The notes under the pieces were generated by a model, which worked only from the letters and a program-made list of their open reading frames with translations, was not told the DNA's origin and searched no databases. From positions 62,001 through 126,000 of the forward strand of contig NZ_JACSPU010000005.1 of the NCBI RefSeq assembly GCF_014836985.1: DNA of 64,000 nt. The letters are read 5' to 3'. The translations under genes and the position numbers were made by a program. Each line of letters opens with the position of its first letter. The stretch's first letter is position 1. The DNA comes from Planococcus wigleyi. GTDB taxonomy: Bacteria; Bacillota; Bacilli; Bacillales_A; Planococcaceae. This document shows positions 34,871 through 43,534 of the stretch, piece after piece.

Positions 34871-35695
34871 ATGGCACACTCTCTGCAGAATTCTTTAGAG
34901 CTGCAAATTTTTTTTGATACCCATAATCAAGAATTTGAAGATAGCCTCTTAATAGAGGCTGTGAACGTCAAAGATAAAATTGAGGAAATTTTATCGATTG
35001 GCAACATTGATTTGGTGACGAACGCCCATAAACTGGTTATTTATATTATTGATGGACAGGAAGCAGAACTGGAATTATTCGCAAAACAAGAAGGAATTGC
35101 ATGGGCAACTCATTCGATTGAACTTTCATTCAAGCTCGAATGGGTGCAAGCCATTCGCCGTACTTTATGGAAATTCATTGAAAAGTTCAATCAGGATGTT
35201 CCAGCAGGAAAAGACATGGATTTTTTCCGCATGGAAAAAGATGTTAACACGCGAATCGACTCATTTTTGAATTCTTTTTTCCTGAACTATTCTACATACA
35301 AAGACACTTTGTTGAAGGCACATCGCCAATTGGTTGAAAACCTTTCAGTTCCCATCATCCCGATTAACAGTACGGTCTGTATCCTGCCGGTTATCGGTGC
35401 AGTCGATGCTCAACGGGCCTCGATTATCGAAGAAAAAGTGTTGACTGAAATAGGAAAACTGCAGATCCAGACATTGATCATCGATTTGTCCGGGATTGCT
35501 GAAATGGAAGCGCAGGTCATCCACCACTTGATGAAACTTATCGATGGGACAAGCTTAATGGGGTGCAGCACAATCATCACAGGATTGCGTGCAGAAGTAG
35601 TCCGCCAAATGATTCATTCAGGGATGAAATTCGACGAAAAAACGAAAACTGCTGGTACCCTGCAGCAAGCACTGAAAGAATACTTGATTTTCTAG
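34871..35695 (+). CDS. RsbR-like STAS-domain protein, phosphosites altered
   Basis: A 274-residue protein with a helical N-terminal part (globin-like in other RsbR proteins) and a C-terminal STAS domain beginning near VPIIPINSTVCILPVIG. RsbR proteins form the stressosome that controls the general stress sigma factor. Here the phosphorylated Thr in the DLSG region is replaced (DLSGIAEMEAQVI, Ala), and the second Thr site (GLRAEVVRQM) has Gln. It may therefore be a fixed, non-switching member. I chose the ATG at 34871, 8 nt after AAGGAG. Confidence 0.8.
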   Translation: MAHSLQNSLELQIFFDTHNQEFEDSLLIEAVNVKDKIEEILSIGNIDLVTNAHKLVIYIIDGQEAELELFAKQEGIAWATHSIELSFKLEWVQAIRRTLWKFIEKFNQDVPAGKDMDFFRMEKDVNTRIDSFLNSFFLNYSTYKDTLLKAHRQLVENLSVPIIPINSTVCILPVIGAVDAQRASIIEEKVLTEIGKLQIQTLIIDLSGIAEMEAQVIHHLMKLIDGTSLMGCSTIITGLRAEVVRQMIHSGMKFDEKTKTAGTLQQALKEYLIF

Positions 35696-35723
35696 CACTG
35701 GTTAAGCTCGGTTTCATTAAAAT

Positions 35724-35770
35724 AAAAACCACCTTTTCTGTAAGCTCGGCTTACAGAAAAGGTGGTTTTT
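35724..35770. terminator. Long bidirectional terminator between the STAS and YitT genes
   Basis: A stem of about 21 bp (AAAACCACCTTTTCTGTAAG with its complement) closes a TCG loop, with A and T flanks. Confidence 0.95.
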
Positions 35771-35772
35771 CG

Positions 35773-36621
35773 TTACATCGGAAGTTTCATGAAGTTATCG
35801 TCTTTTCTGAAGTTCCCCATGACTTCCATCGTTTCGCTGATGCTGACAAATGCTTTCGGGTCAATGTTTTTAATCAATGGCCGTACAAAAGCCAATTCAT
35901 GGCGGCTGATTACGCTATAAAGCACTTTTACTTTTGCCGATGAATAAGCCCCCTCACCATCAACTACGGTGATGCCGCGGTAAAGGTTATCAAGCAACTC
36001 TTTTTTGACTGCTTCGCCTTGATTGGTCACTACCATCAAGCTTAGCTTAATGTGGCGGGTATGGACTCGGTCGATCACCAAACCGGTGATGTAGATGGAA
36101 GCCATCGTATACATCGCCAATTCCCATGAAAAGATAAATCCAGATACAAAAACCACAGCACTGTTCAAGATAAATACCAAGGTTCCAAGCGGAATATCGC
36201 GCTTCATCGACAACAACAATCCAATCACATCAAAACCGCCGGTCGAGCTGTAGAAACGGATGATAAGCCCAATGGCCACTCCTGCCACTACTCCTCCAAA
36301 AACGGATGACAGCAATGCATCTTCCGTCAACTTGACTACTGGAATGTACAGCATTGAAACGGATGTCACGACTACAGAAAACAGGCTATTGGCGATGAAC
36401 GTCTTGCCCAGTTTCATCCAGCCCACAATCAGAATCGGGATATTCAAAATAATCATCCAAATCCCGGCATTCAAAGGCGTCACTAAGCCCAGCATCATCG
36501 CAATTCCCGTTACTCCGCCCGCCAGTATTTCGTGGGGCAGCAAAAACATATTAAACGCAAATCCAAGCACTATTGAAGAAATAAAAATAATCATTAATCT
36601 CGTCCATTTATTCATGTCCAT
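35773..36621 (-). CDS. YitT-family membrane protein (DUF2179 at the C-terminus)
   Basis: A 282-residue protein with about five to six N-terminal membrane segments and a cytoplasmic C-terminal DUF2179 domain of about 80 residues (FVRPLIKNIDPKAFVSIS). YitT-type proteins are widespread in Firmicutes. Their transported substrate is unknown. It is monocistronic. Confidence 0.87.
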   Translation of the reverse strand: MDMNKWTRLMIIFISSIVLGFAFNMFLLPHEILAGGVTGIAMMLGLVTPLNAGIWMIILNIPILIVGWMKLGKTFIANSLFSVVVTSVSMLYIPVVKLTEDALLSSVFGGVVAGVAIGLIIRFYSSTGGFDVIGLLLSMKRDIPLGTLVFILNSAVVFVSGFIFSWELAMYTMASIYITGLVIDRVHTRHIKLSLMVVTNQGEAVKKELLDNLYRGITVVDGEGAYSSAKVKVLYSVISRHELAFVRPLIKNIDPKAFVSISETMEVMGNFRKDDNFMKLPM

Positions 36622-36861
36622 ACTCCATTCTTAAGGATATTCTTAATCATTCTATTTTGTTCAAGCCACAAAAAAAGGCCGTGCAGAGGCACGTCACCTT
36701 AAGAGCATTTATTTTTATGTAATCTTACTTTGCAATAAAAACTACGTGAAAAAGATAAATTGTTCTTTTTATAGTGAACCAACGTTTCATATTATAGTAG
36801 CTTTATGGATACAAATGCAAGCCTTTCTTCTTTTGGACACGTTCTTTTCACATATTAAAAA

Positions 36862-36893
36862 AGGACTCGGAATGACAATTCCGAACCCTCTTA
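36862..36893 (-). terminator. Terminator of the PPK2 gene
   Basis: A CGGAAT/ATTCCG hairpin, followed on the minus strand by a TTTTTT run after a few bases. Confidence 0.55.
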
Positions 36894-36894
36894 G

Positions 36895-37758
36895 TTAATC
36901 CTCTTCTTCCAGCTTGCGTATCGCTTTTTCCAGTTCTTCTTTTTCCTCACCCGTAATTTCGGGGTACTGCGGATCGATTTGCTCCAAGGTTTTGACCATC
37001 ACTTCTGATATGATATAGCGTGAAAACCATTCATCGTCGGCAGGAAGGGCATACCACGGCGCATACTCAGTCGACGTATGGTTCAACAGATCTTCGAATA
37101 TTTCTTGATAGCCGTCCCAATGCTCACGTTCTTTTACATCATTGAACGAAAACTCCCAGTTTTTCTCCGGGTTTTTCATGCGTTCAAGCAAGCGGTTCCG
37201 CTGTTCTTCAAAAGACATATTAAAAAAGAACTTCACTACGGGGAAACCGTTCTCCCCCATATAGCGTTCAAAATCCGTAATTTGGCGATAACGGACTGCC
37301 CAAATATTCTCGTCAATCAGTTCGTCCGGAAGCGGTGTCTCTCCGAGCAGGTCATGAACCCTTGGTGCAATTACTTCTTCGTAATAGGATCGGTTCAAGA
37401 CACCGATTTGCCCTCTAGATGGCATGCCTTCCTTGAAACGCCATAAGTAGTCATGGGCAAGTTCAGTGTCTGATGGTTTTTTAAATGACGTCACTTTCAG
37501 TCCCTGTGCCGTCAAGTTCGAAAAGATGTATGTAATGGCTTCATCTTTCCCAGCAGCATCCATCGCCTGTAGCACCACTACAATTCCTTTCTCTTCTTGA
37601 GCATGCAGTTTCATATGCAATTCCTTGAGCTTTTCAAGACTTTCCGGAATTAATTTTTCTTTCAGTTCTTCTTCACTGTATTTATCTTTTTCTGTCGTGG
37701 GATAATCAGAGAGTTTGATCTTCTTGTCTTTTTTTACTAAGTATTTATCGGTATCCAT
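36895..37758 (-). CDS. Polyphosphate kinase 2 family protein
   Basis: A 287-residue PPK2 protein, which moves phosphate between polyphosphate and nucleoside di- or monophosphates. QAMDAAGKDEAI is the Walker A loop, LNRSYYEEVIAPRVH holds the conserved catalytic Arg/Tyr region, and RYRQITDFERYM is the lid. It is a single PPK2 domain. Whether it phosphorylates AMP (class II) or NDPs (class I) is not decidable here. I chose the ATG at 37758, 7 nt after GAAGGAGG. Confidence 0.9.
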   Translation of the reverse strand: MDTDKYLVKKDKKIKLSDYPTTEKDKYSEEELKEKLIPESLEKLKELHMKLHAQEEKGIVVVLQAMDAAGKDEAITYIFSNLTAQGLKVTSFKKPSDTELAHDYLWRFKEGMPSRGQIGVLNRSYYEEVIAPRVHDLLGETPLPDELIDENIWAVRYRQITDFERYMGENGFPVVKFFFNMSFEEQRNRLLERMKNPEKNWEFSFNDVKEREHWDGYQEIFEDLLNHTSTEYAPWYALPADDEWFSRYIISEVMVKTLEQIDPQYPEITGEEKEELEKAIRKLEEED

Positions 37759-37912
37759 GGTCATCCTCCTTCGTGCTTTTTGTAGCTTTAGCTTGATTGG
37801 CTGTCCCTTTCTTCCATACCCTCATATGTGAAGACTCTAACACACTGATACAGAGGATCCTTAAAACAGAAAAAAGTTTCTTCACCTCCTGCTATCCAAA
37901 AAAAACTGACAA

Positions 37913-37944
37913 AAAACCGCAACCCTTGAAAGGAGTGCGGTTTA
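37913..37944 (-). terminator. Terminator of the VOC gene
   Basis: An AAACCGCA/TGCGGTTT hairpin. On the minus strand it is followed by a T-rich tract. Confidence 0.6.
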
Positions 37945-37951
37945 CAAAAAT

Positions 37952-38389
37952 CTATTCCATCTCCCCTTCCACGGAAATCTGCCAGTCGATTCCGAAACGA
38001 TCTGTCAAATTCCCATACAATGGACTCCAAAACGTTTCCTGCAATTCCATGATGACAGTGCCGCCCTCAGCCAACTTGCCGAATACGGTTCTTGCTTCCT
38101 CTATGTCGTCATAAAGGATAGTAATTGATACATTGTTTCCTTTTTTGAATGGCATGCCCATTCCGGGAGGCACATCTGAAATCATTAAGGTATTGCCGTC
38201 ATTAAAATTGATCTGCGCATTCATGACCATGTCTTTTGCTTCTTCCGGCACCTCACCACCACCCATATCAGGGGCTTCGCCGTATGTGGATATTCCAGCC
38301 AATTCTCCACCAAGGACCTCCGCATAAAAATGAGTAGCTTCCTGTCCCTCGCCTTCAAAGTTCAGATAGGGAAAAACTTTTGTAATCAT
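37952..38389 (-). CDS. VOC-superfamily protein, PhnB-like
   Basis: A 145-residue protein with the PhnB/glyoxalase-like fold. FPYLNFEGEGQEATHFYAEV is the family start, and TFWSPLYGNLTDRFGIDWQ is the typical PhnB ending. The function is unknown; PhnB-type proteins have no agreed reaction. I chose the ATG at 38389. It is 10-30 nt after the SRPBCC gene and probably co-transcribed. Confidence 0.82.
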   Translation of the reverse strand: MITKVFPYLNFEGEGQEATHFYAEVLGGELAGISTYGEAPDMGGGEVPEEAKDMVMNAQINFNDGNTLMISDVPPGMGMPFKKGNNVSITILYDDIEEARTVFGKLAEGGTVIMELQETFWSPLYGNLTDRFGIDWQISVEGEME

Positions 38390-38417
38390 TAGAGTTCCAC
38401 TCTCCAAAAATCAGATT

Positions 38418-38918
38418 TTATTCGGATGGCTGAAGCTTAGCCAGATAGGCTTCAAGTCGGTCATAAGTTTGGGACATGCCCTCTACAGCCTGCATATCGA
38501 TTACCTTTTGCAATTCTTCTTTTGAATCGAACTTCGTGCTGGAACTAACTGTGCATCCAGGTCCATCGGAAGAAAAAACCATCGTAATCAGCATTTTCGG
38601 CATACCATCAACTTCGTTTCCCTGCTCATCGGAAAAAGCATCGGTATAAACCAATTTGTTCGGCGGGTCGACTTCTTGGTAAATGGATTTCCCCCAGGCT
38701 TCCTGTCCATCCGGCGAGCGCATACAATAATGCCAGATGCCGCCTGGTTTGACATCCATTTTATAAACAGCTGTTTCCCAATCAAACGGTCCCCACCAAC
38801 GAACAAGATGATCAGGTTCTGTAAACATTGAAAACACCAGATCTTTTGGCGCGTCAAACGATCTTTCCATCAAAAGTGCCAACCCCTCAACTCTTGAAGA
38901 AACCTTATTTGCAGACAT
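38418..38918 (-). CDS. SRPBCC (AHSA1/START-like) protein
   Basis: A 166-residue protein with the AHSA1 start (LLMERSFDAPKDLVFSMFTE, then WWGPFDW) and the typical GMSQTYDRLEAYL end. Such proteins form a hydrophobic pocket for small ligands, and no specific ligand is known. AAGGAGG lies 7 nt before the ATG. It is first in a two-gene unit with the VOC protein. Confidence 0.85.
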   Translation of the reverse strand: MSANKVSSRVEGLALLMERSFDAPKDLVFSMFTEPDHLVRWWGPFDWETAVYKMDVKPGGIWHYCMRSPDGQEAWGKSIYQEVDPPNKLVYTDAFSDEQGNEVDGMPKMLITMVFSSDGPGCTVSSSTKFDSKEELQKVIDMQAVEGMSQTYDRLEAYLAKLQPSE

Positions 38919-39053
38919 GGTAAATCCTCCTTGTTTGTACTTGCTCCCTTGGCTCTGCGGCAGCAGAAACTCGGGCTGCCTCCTTTCTTATTTTCTATCC
39001 CCGTTGCGAATTTCATTTGAACAGGCGAAAAATACTGCCGGTAATCGAATCAG

Positions 39054-40178
39054 TTAAAACTTAATGATGATCCGTGAAGATTCGCCTTTTGCCAAAATAT
39101 CGAATCCTTTATTCACTTCATCCAAAGTGATAAAGTCCGTGATTAATTTATCGACAGGCAGCCGGTCTTCCTGAAACAGATTCATATAACGCGGAATATC
39201 CCGGCTCGGCACACAGCTTCCCAGATAGGATCCCTTCAATGTGCGCTCTTCAGCGGTCAGCGACACATATGGAAATGAAAATTGATGTTCCGGATGAGGC
39301 AAACCGGTTGTTACAGTAGTTCCCCCTCGTTTGGTTATCCCATATGCGACTTCCATTGCCGGTACGGCACCTGCTGTTTCAAAAGCATAATCCAAGCCCC
39401 CGCCTGTCGCTTGACGTATCTGTTCAATGACATTTGGGTCTTTGGAATTGAAGACATCGGCAGCCCCCAATTCTTTTGCTTGCTTCAACTTGGTTTCGTT
39501 GATATCCACGGCGACAATCCGGCTCGCCCCAGCAGCGATGGCCCCCAGCAGTGCGCTCAGCCCTACCCCACCAAGTCCGACCACTGCGACTGTGCTGCCC
39601 AATTTAATACTTGCAGTATTCACTACTGCACCAACTCCTGTTATGACAGCACAACCAAACAATGCCGCTTTTTCAAAAGGGATGTCTTTGCTTATTTTAA
39701 TGATGGAATTTCTTGAAACCACTGCGTATTCCGAAAATGCAGAGACGCCTAGATGGTGGTTGATGGTTTCGGATTCCTTATGAAGACGCTGCCCGCCACC
39801 CAGCAATGTCCCAGCTGTATTGGCAGCGGCCCCTCGCTCACATAAAGCTGGGCGTCCTTCCCGGCATGGTCCGCATTGTCCGCAGCTTGGAACAAAGACG
39901 CAGACAACATGATCTCCCGGCTCCAAATCCGTAACTTCTTGCCCTATGTCAACGACCACTCCTGCCGCTTCATGGCCCAGCGCCATCGGTACCGGCCGTG
40001 GCCGGCTGCCATTCATCACCGATAAATCGGAATGGCACAAGCTGGCCGCCTTTATTTGAATCAATACTTCGTCTTTTTCCGGTGAATCCAATTCCAATGT
40101 TTCAATCTTTATTGGCTGGCTCTCCTCATAAGGGACAGATGCCCCAATTTCACGCAGTACCGCTGATTTCACTTGCAT
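39054..40178 (-). CDS. Zinc-dependent alcohol dehydrogenase, class III/MDR type
   Basis: A 374-residue MDR enzyme. Catalytic zinc ligands are C-H-S-D (about Cys 48) and GHEAAG. The structural zinc loop has Cys-x2-Cys-x2-Cys (CGQCGPC) and a later Cys. The Rossmann segment VGLGGVGLSALLGA binds NAD. Length fits class III-like or aryl-alcohol dehydrogenases. The alcohol is unknown. It is in the same unit as the aldehyde dehydrogenase homologue just upstream. Confidence 0.9.
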   Translation of the reverse strand: MQVKSAVLREIGASVPYEESQPIKIETLELDSPEKDEVLIQIKAASLCHSDLSVMNGSRPRPVPMALGHEAAGVVVDIGQEVTDLEPGDHVVCVFVPSCGQCGPCREGRPALCERGAAANTAGTLLGGGQRLHKESETINHHLGVSAFSEYAVVSRNSIIKISKDIPFEKAALFGCAVITGVGAVVNTASIKLGSTVAVVGLGGVGLSALLGAIAAGASRIVAVDINETKLKQAKELGAADVFNSKDPNVIEQIRQATGGGLDYAFETAGAVPAMEVAYGITKRGGTTVTTGLPHPEHQFSFPYVSLTAEERTLKGSYLGSCVPSRDIPRYMNLFQEDRLPVDKLITDFITLDEVNKGFDILAKGESSRIIIKF

Positions 40179-40212
40179 ATTGCCACCCTCTCCTCCGCCA
40201 AATTTTCCAAAC

Positions 40213-41667
40213 TCATTGCTGTTTCAATTGCATACTGACTAATTTCAATTCTGTCATGTCTTCAATAGCACGATACGTCTCTTTTCGTCTCATGCCACTA
40301 TTGTTTACACCACCATATGGCATTTGATCATAACGGTTGACTGCCACTTCGTTGATCCAGACTGCCTCCCTCCCCAGAACATCAGCCACACGCACCGCCT
40401 TTCTGATGTCTGCTGTGAATACGGCTGCATATCTGTCTAAGTTCAACTCCGTGATACCAGTCAGGGCTTGTTCTTCTTTATCGAAAGGCATGACACTGAC
40501 AACCGGCGCCAGCATCTGTTTACTGACGACTTTCATACGGATTGTCGCATGACTGATAAGGGTCGGTTCCATCACAGCTTCACGCCGGTTCCCCCCGGTT
40601 AAAAGAGTCGCACCTTGTTCAATAGCTTCCCTCACCCAAGCCATCGCTTTTTCAGCGGACTCTTTGGTGATCATCGGGCCTATATCGGTTAATTCATCCA
40701 GTGGATCACCAATTTTAAGCGTTTTCACTTTGGAAGACAGCTTATCCAAAAATTCCATATAGACAATCTCCTGTACGTAAACCCGTTGAGTGGATACAAA
40801 GGATTGTCCGGCAAACCTAAATCCGCCAATGACGACTGCATTGACCGCCGTATCCAAATCAGCATCATCAAAGATGACATTCACGACTTTCGATTCCGTC
40901 TCCAGTTTCAACTTTTTCCGTTTCACCATTTCCTTCACTTTCCAACCCGTCTCATCTTTCCCGGTAAAAAACACTTTTTTTACTTTCGGATGAGTCACCA
41001 ATGCTTGAGTTAGGTCCTCTCCCACTCCCAGAACGATGGTAAAAGCTCCCTTCGGCAATCCGGCCTTTTCGAATAACCTGTACAGATATATGGAAGAACG
41101 TGCCGTTTTTAATGAAGGCCTAAAGACTACTGTATTTCCTGCTGCTATTGCTGGCGCTATATGATAAAGCACAAGGTTGAGCGGAAGATTAAACGGCATG
41201 ACAATGACCACTGTTCCGATTGAAACCCGCTTCGACATGCCGAGTCGGCTTTCTGCACCTCCCGAACTTCCCAAAGGAATCAATTCTCTGTAGATTGACT
41301 GTGCTCCTGTCGAAGAAAAAAGCAGCACTTGAATGGCACGTTCCACTTCCTGACGGCTTTCTTTAACGGTCTTGCCAGTTTCGTTTGACAGGAGATGTAT
41401 AAATTCATCACTTTCAGCCTGCAGATATTCGGCTGTTTTCTTCAATATTTCAGCCCGCAGATGAGCAGGCACTTTCTTTATATTCATACTGTATGCACGA
41501 TGAGCGCCTGCCACTGCATTCCTTGCATCCTCAGGTGTAGCACAGATAATCTTGGAAATGATTTCATGGGTGAACGGATTAACGCCCATCAATTTACTGC
41601 GGCCATCTTCAGGCAATTCCATACCGTTTATGATGGAAGAAAGACGGTTATTTCCAGTTTCAGCCAT
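40213..41667 (-). CDS. Aldehyde dehydrogenase homologue without the catalytic cysteine
   Basis: A 484-residue protein of the ALDH fold. The start at 41667 has AAAGGAGG 8 nt upstream. The active-site loop reads GQSFVSTQRV, so the essential Cys (GQxC) is Phe 290. The codon is TTT, one base from TGT. Other changes agree: the NAD(P)-binding lysine of the KPS motif is Arg 183, FTGS is FTGK (Lys 237), and LELGG is LETES, though Glu 256 stays. It therefore cannot act as a normal aldehyde dehydrogenase. The frame is intact along its full length, so it may be a pseudoenzyme with a structural or binding role rather than a dead gene. Confidence 0.85.
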   Translation of the reverse strand: MAETGNNRLSSIINGMELPEDGRSKLMGVNPFTHEIISKIICATPEDARNAVAGAHRAYSMNIKKVPAHLRAEILKKTAEYLQAESDEFIHLLSNETGKTVKESRQEVERAIQVLLFSSTGAQSIYRELIPLGSSGGAESRLGMSKRVSIGTVVIVMPFNLPLNLVLYHIAPAIAAGNTVVFRPSLKTARSSIYLYRLFEKAGLPKGAFTIVLGVGEDLTQALVTHPKVKKVFFTGKDETGWKVKEMVKRKKLKLETESKVVNVIFDDADLDTAVNAVVIGGFRFAGQSFVSTQRVYVQEIVYMEFLDKLSSKVKTLKIGDPLDELTDIGPMITKESAEKAMAWVREAIEQGATLLTGGNRREAVMEPTLISHATIRMKVVSKQMLAPVVSVMPFDKEEQALTGITELNLDRYAAVFTADIRKAVRVADVLGREAVWINEVAVNRYDQMPYGGVNNSGMRRKETYRAIEDMTELKLVSMQLKQQ

Positions 41668-41804
41668 TGTGGCTCCTCCTTTCTTCGTTCCACCAAACTT
41701 CGCCTTTATTCCCAAGAACAATTTTCATTTTTAAGGTCTTGTTACTTAATATAGTATGCCCTTTTGTATAATTGTCAATATTCTGTCAATATTTTTTGCG
41801 ACAA

Positions 41805-41840
41805 AAAACCTTTCCTGATAATAAAATAAGGAAAGGTTTT
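41805..41840. terminator. Terminator of the MEDS gene
   Basis: A 13-bp stem, AAAAACCTTTCCT/AGGAAAGGTTTTT, around an AT-rich loop. Confidence 0.85.
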
Positions 41841-41856
41841 TCTGTTTGTATTGATG

Positions 41857-42423
41857 CTAAATCGCATTTATAGAAATCGATGAAAAGTCATCGTCTGTCA
41901 TAAGAAATTTATGGGAGTTCATCAAAATTTCCTTGAGTGAATCTGAAACCCTTGGCGCATCGTAGGCACATACCGAAACGGCCTTGATTTGAGGAACAAG
42001 CTGATCCACAGCACTTTCATATTCCTTGATCTTCTGTTTAATCTCCGTTTCATCCCGCCACTCGACGTGCCCCCATGTACGGAAGCTCAAATTTTCTTCC
42101 ATAAAAGGGCTGACCAAATCTGAAAAATAAGCAAGAATAGTAGGAGGATGAAAGTTCCCCTTCCGCCAATAAAAGGTGAAATTATTGACGAAATGAATAT
42201 TCTTTAGCTGTTCTTCTGAAACGAGGTCCTTCACACGCTTAAAGATGATCGGATACAAACGTTCGCTTTCGACGAATAGAACCTGATCTCCATGTTCAAT
42301 TCCTGAAACGATATAAGAAACAGCATTATCAATATACCGCTCCAGTTCTTCCACATAATAAAAAATATGGACACCTTCAGACTTTTTTAAAATGTCCTGA
42401 ATATCTGCAATTTCTTTTTTCAA
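41857..42423 (-). CDS. MEDS-domain protein (sensory/adaptor type)
   Basis: A 188-residue protein matching the MEDS (methanogen/methylotroph, DcmR) sensory domain: VHIFYYVEELERYIDNAVSYI, HGDQVLFVESERLYP, and FRTWGHVEW near residue 118. MEDS proteins occur with kinases and anti-sigma-type regulators and are thought to sense hydrocarbon derivatives. No kinase is fused here. It is monocistronic. Confidence 0.75.
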   Translation of the reverse strand: MKKEIADIQDILKKSEGVHIFYYVEELERYIDNAVSYIVSGIEHGDQVLFVESERLYPIIFKRVKDLVSEEQLKNIHFVNNFTFYWRKGNFHPPTILAYFSDLVSPFMEENLSFRTWGHVEWRDETEIKQKIKEYESAVDQLVPQIKAVSVCAYDAPRVSDSLKEILMNSHKFLMTDDDFSSISINAI

Positions 42424-42555
42424 ATGGCTGGTCTCCTTTTAATCAACAAGTCATTAATGGTCCAAATTCCTTTTTTACTCTATTAACTATACACAAGTAT
42501 AAGGGCAAAAGATAATACAACGCTGTACTTGCCACTAAGCAGTACTGCTGCTGCT

Positions 42556-43356
42556 TCATCTCAAGACGCTTCCACCTGAGATTTTAACCGATTCACCCAC
42601 GATATTCCGAGCAGCATCCGTCAGTAAAAAAGCGGTGGTATTAGCGACTTCCAAAGCAGTCGACAAGCGCCCAGAGGGAATCGACTTTTCAGCCAGCTCC
42701 AATTCTTCCGTAAAGCTGGTTTGATTTCTTTCCGCTTTTCTGCGCAGGCTATTTCGCGCCATTTCAGTATCCACATACCCTGGGCAGACAGCATTGACAC
42801 GAATGCCGTATTCAATGGCTCCTACCGCCATCGATTGGGTCCAGCCGACAACCGCAAATTTGCTGGCTGAATAAGCCGTGTTGGCGTAGGTCCCCCTCAG
42901 TCCCGATAAGGAAGCCAAATTGACGATGTCCCCTTCTTTACGTTCCATCATCTTCCGGTATACCTCTTGCGTCAGAAGGAACGTCGATACGAAGTTCAAG
43001 TTGATCATATCGGCAAGAAATGCCTCATCAATGTCTTCCACGACTCTTCCTCCCGAAACGCCGGCTGAATTCACCAGCCCATTGATGAAGCCAAGTTCAC
43101 TTTCTGCTCGTTCAATCAGGCGCAACCGGTCTTCCGGTTTGGTCAAATCCGCTTCCACCACACAAATCCGATCAGCTGACACCTGATCGAGAAGCTCCAT
43201 CTCTAACTCTTTCAGCTTATCTCTATTCCGGCCCGTAATGGTGATGCGCGCACCCATCCCGGCCAATATGCGAGCTGTTTCCATGCCGATGCCTCCAGTG
43301 GCCCCGGTAATCAATACGTGTTTATGCGCTAATGCTTCCGTTGAAAAAACAGTCAT
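42556..43356 (-). CDS. Short-chain dehydrogenase/reductase
   Basis: A 266-residue classical SDR: TGATGGIGMETA near the N-terminus, NSAGVSGG, the catalytic ASLSG, YSASK (Tyr/Lys pair) and AVCPGYVDTEMA. It is FabG-like in overall form, but the substrate is not known. I chose the ATG at 43356, 7 nt after AAAGGAGG. The longer frame to 43536 overlaps the divergent GNAT gene's promoter and is not credible. Confidence 0.85.
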   Translation of the reverse strand: MTVFSTEALAHKHVLITGATGGIGMETARILAGMGARITITGRNRDKLKELEMELLDQVSADRICVVEADLTKPEDRLRLIERAESELGFINGLVNSAGVSGGRVVEDIDEAFLADMINLNFVSTFLLTQEVYRKMMERKEGDIVNLASLSGLRGTYANTAYSASKFAVVGWTQSMAVGAIEYGIRVNAVCPGYVDTEMARNSLRRKAERNQTSFTEELELAEKSIPSGRLSTALEVANTTAFLLTDAARNIVGESVKISGGSVLR

Positions 43357-43534
43357 GCCGGCAACCTCCTTTAAAATATGTCTTTTCTTTTCCCGCTCGC
43401 TCGCGTTCCTCAAACATACGGCCCTCTGCAAGCTTCTCATTTCCTGAACTCGGCAGGCCTCACGCATGCACGCTACGGTTTTTTCCGTATATAATACAAG
43501 TAGTATTTTCAACATGAGCAAGGGGTGCCCATAC

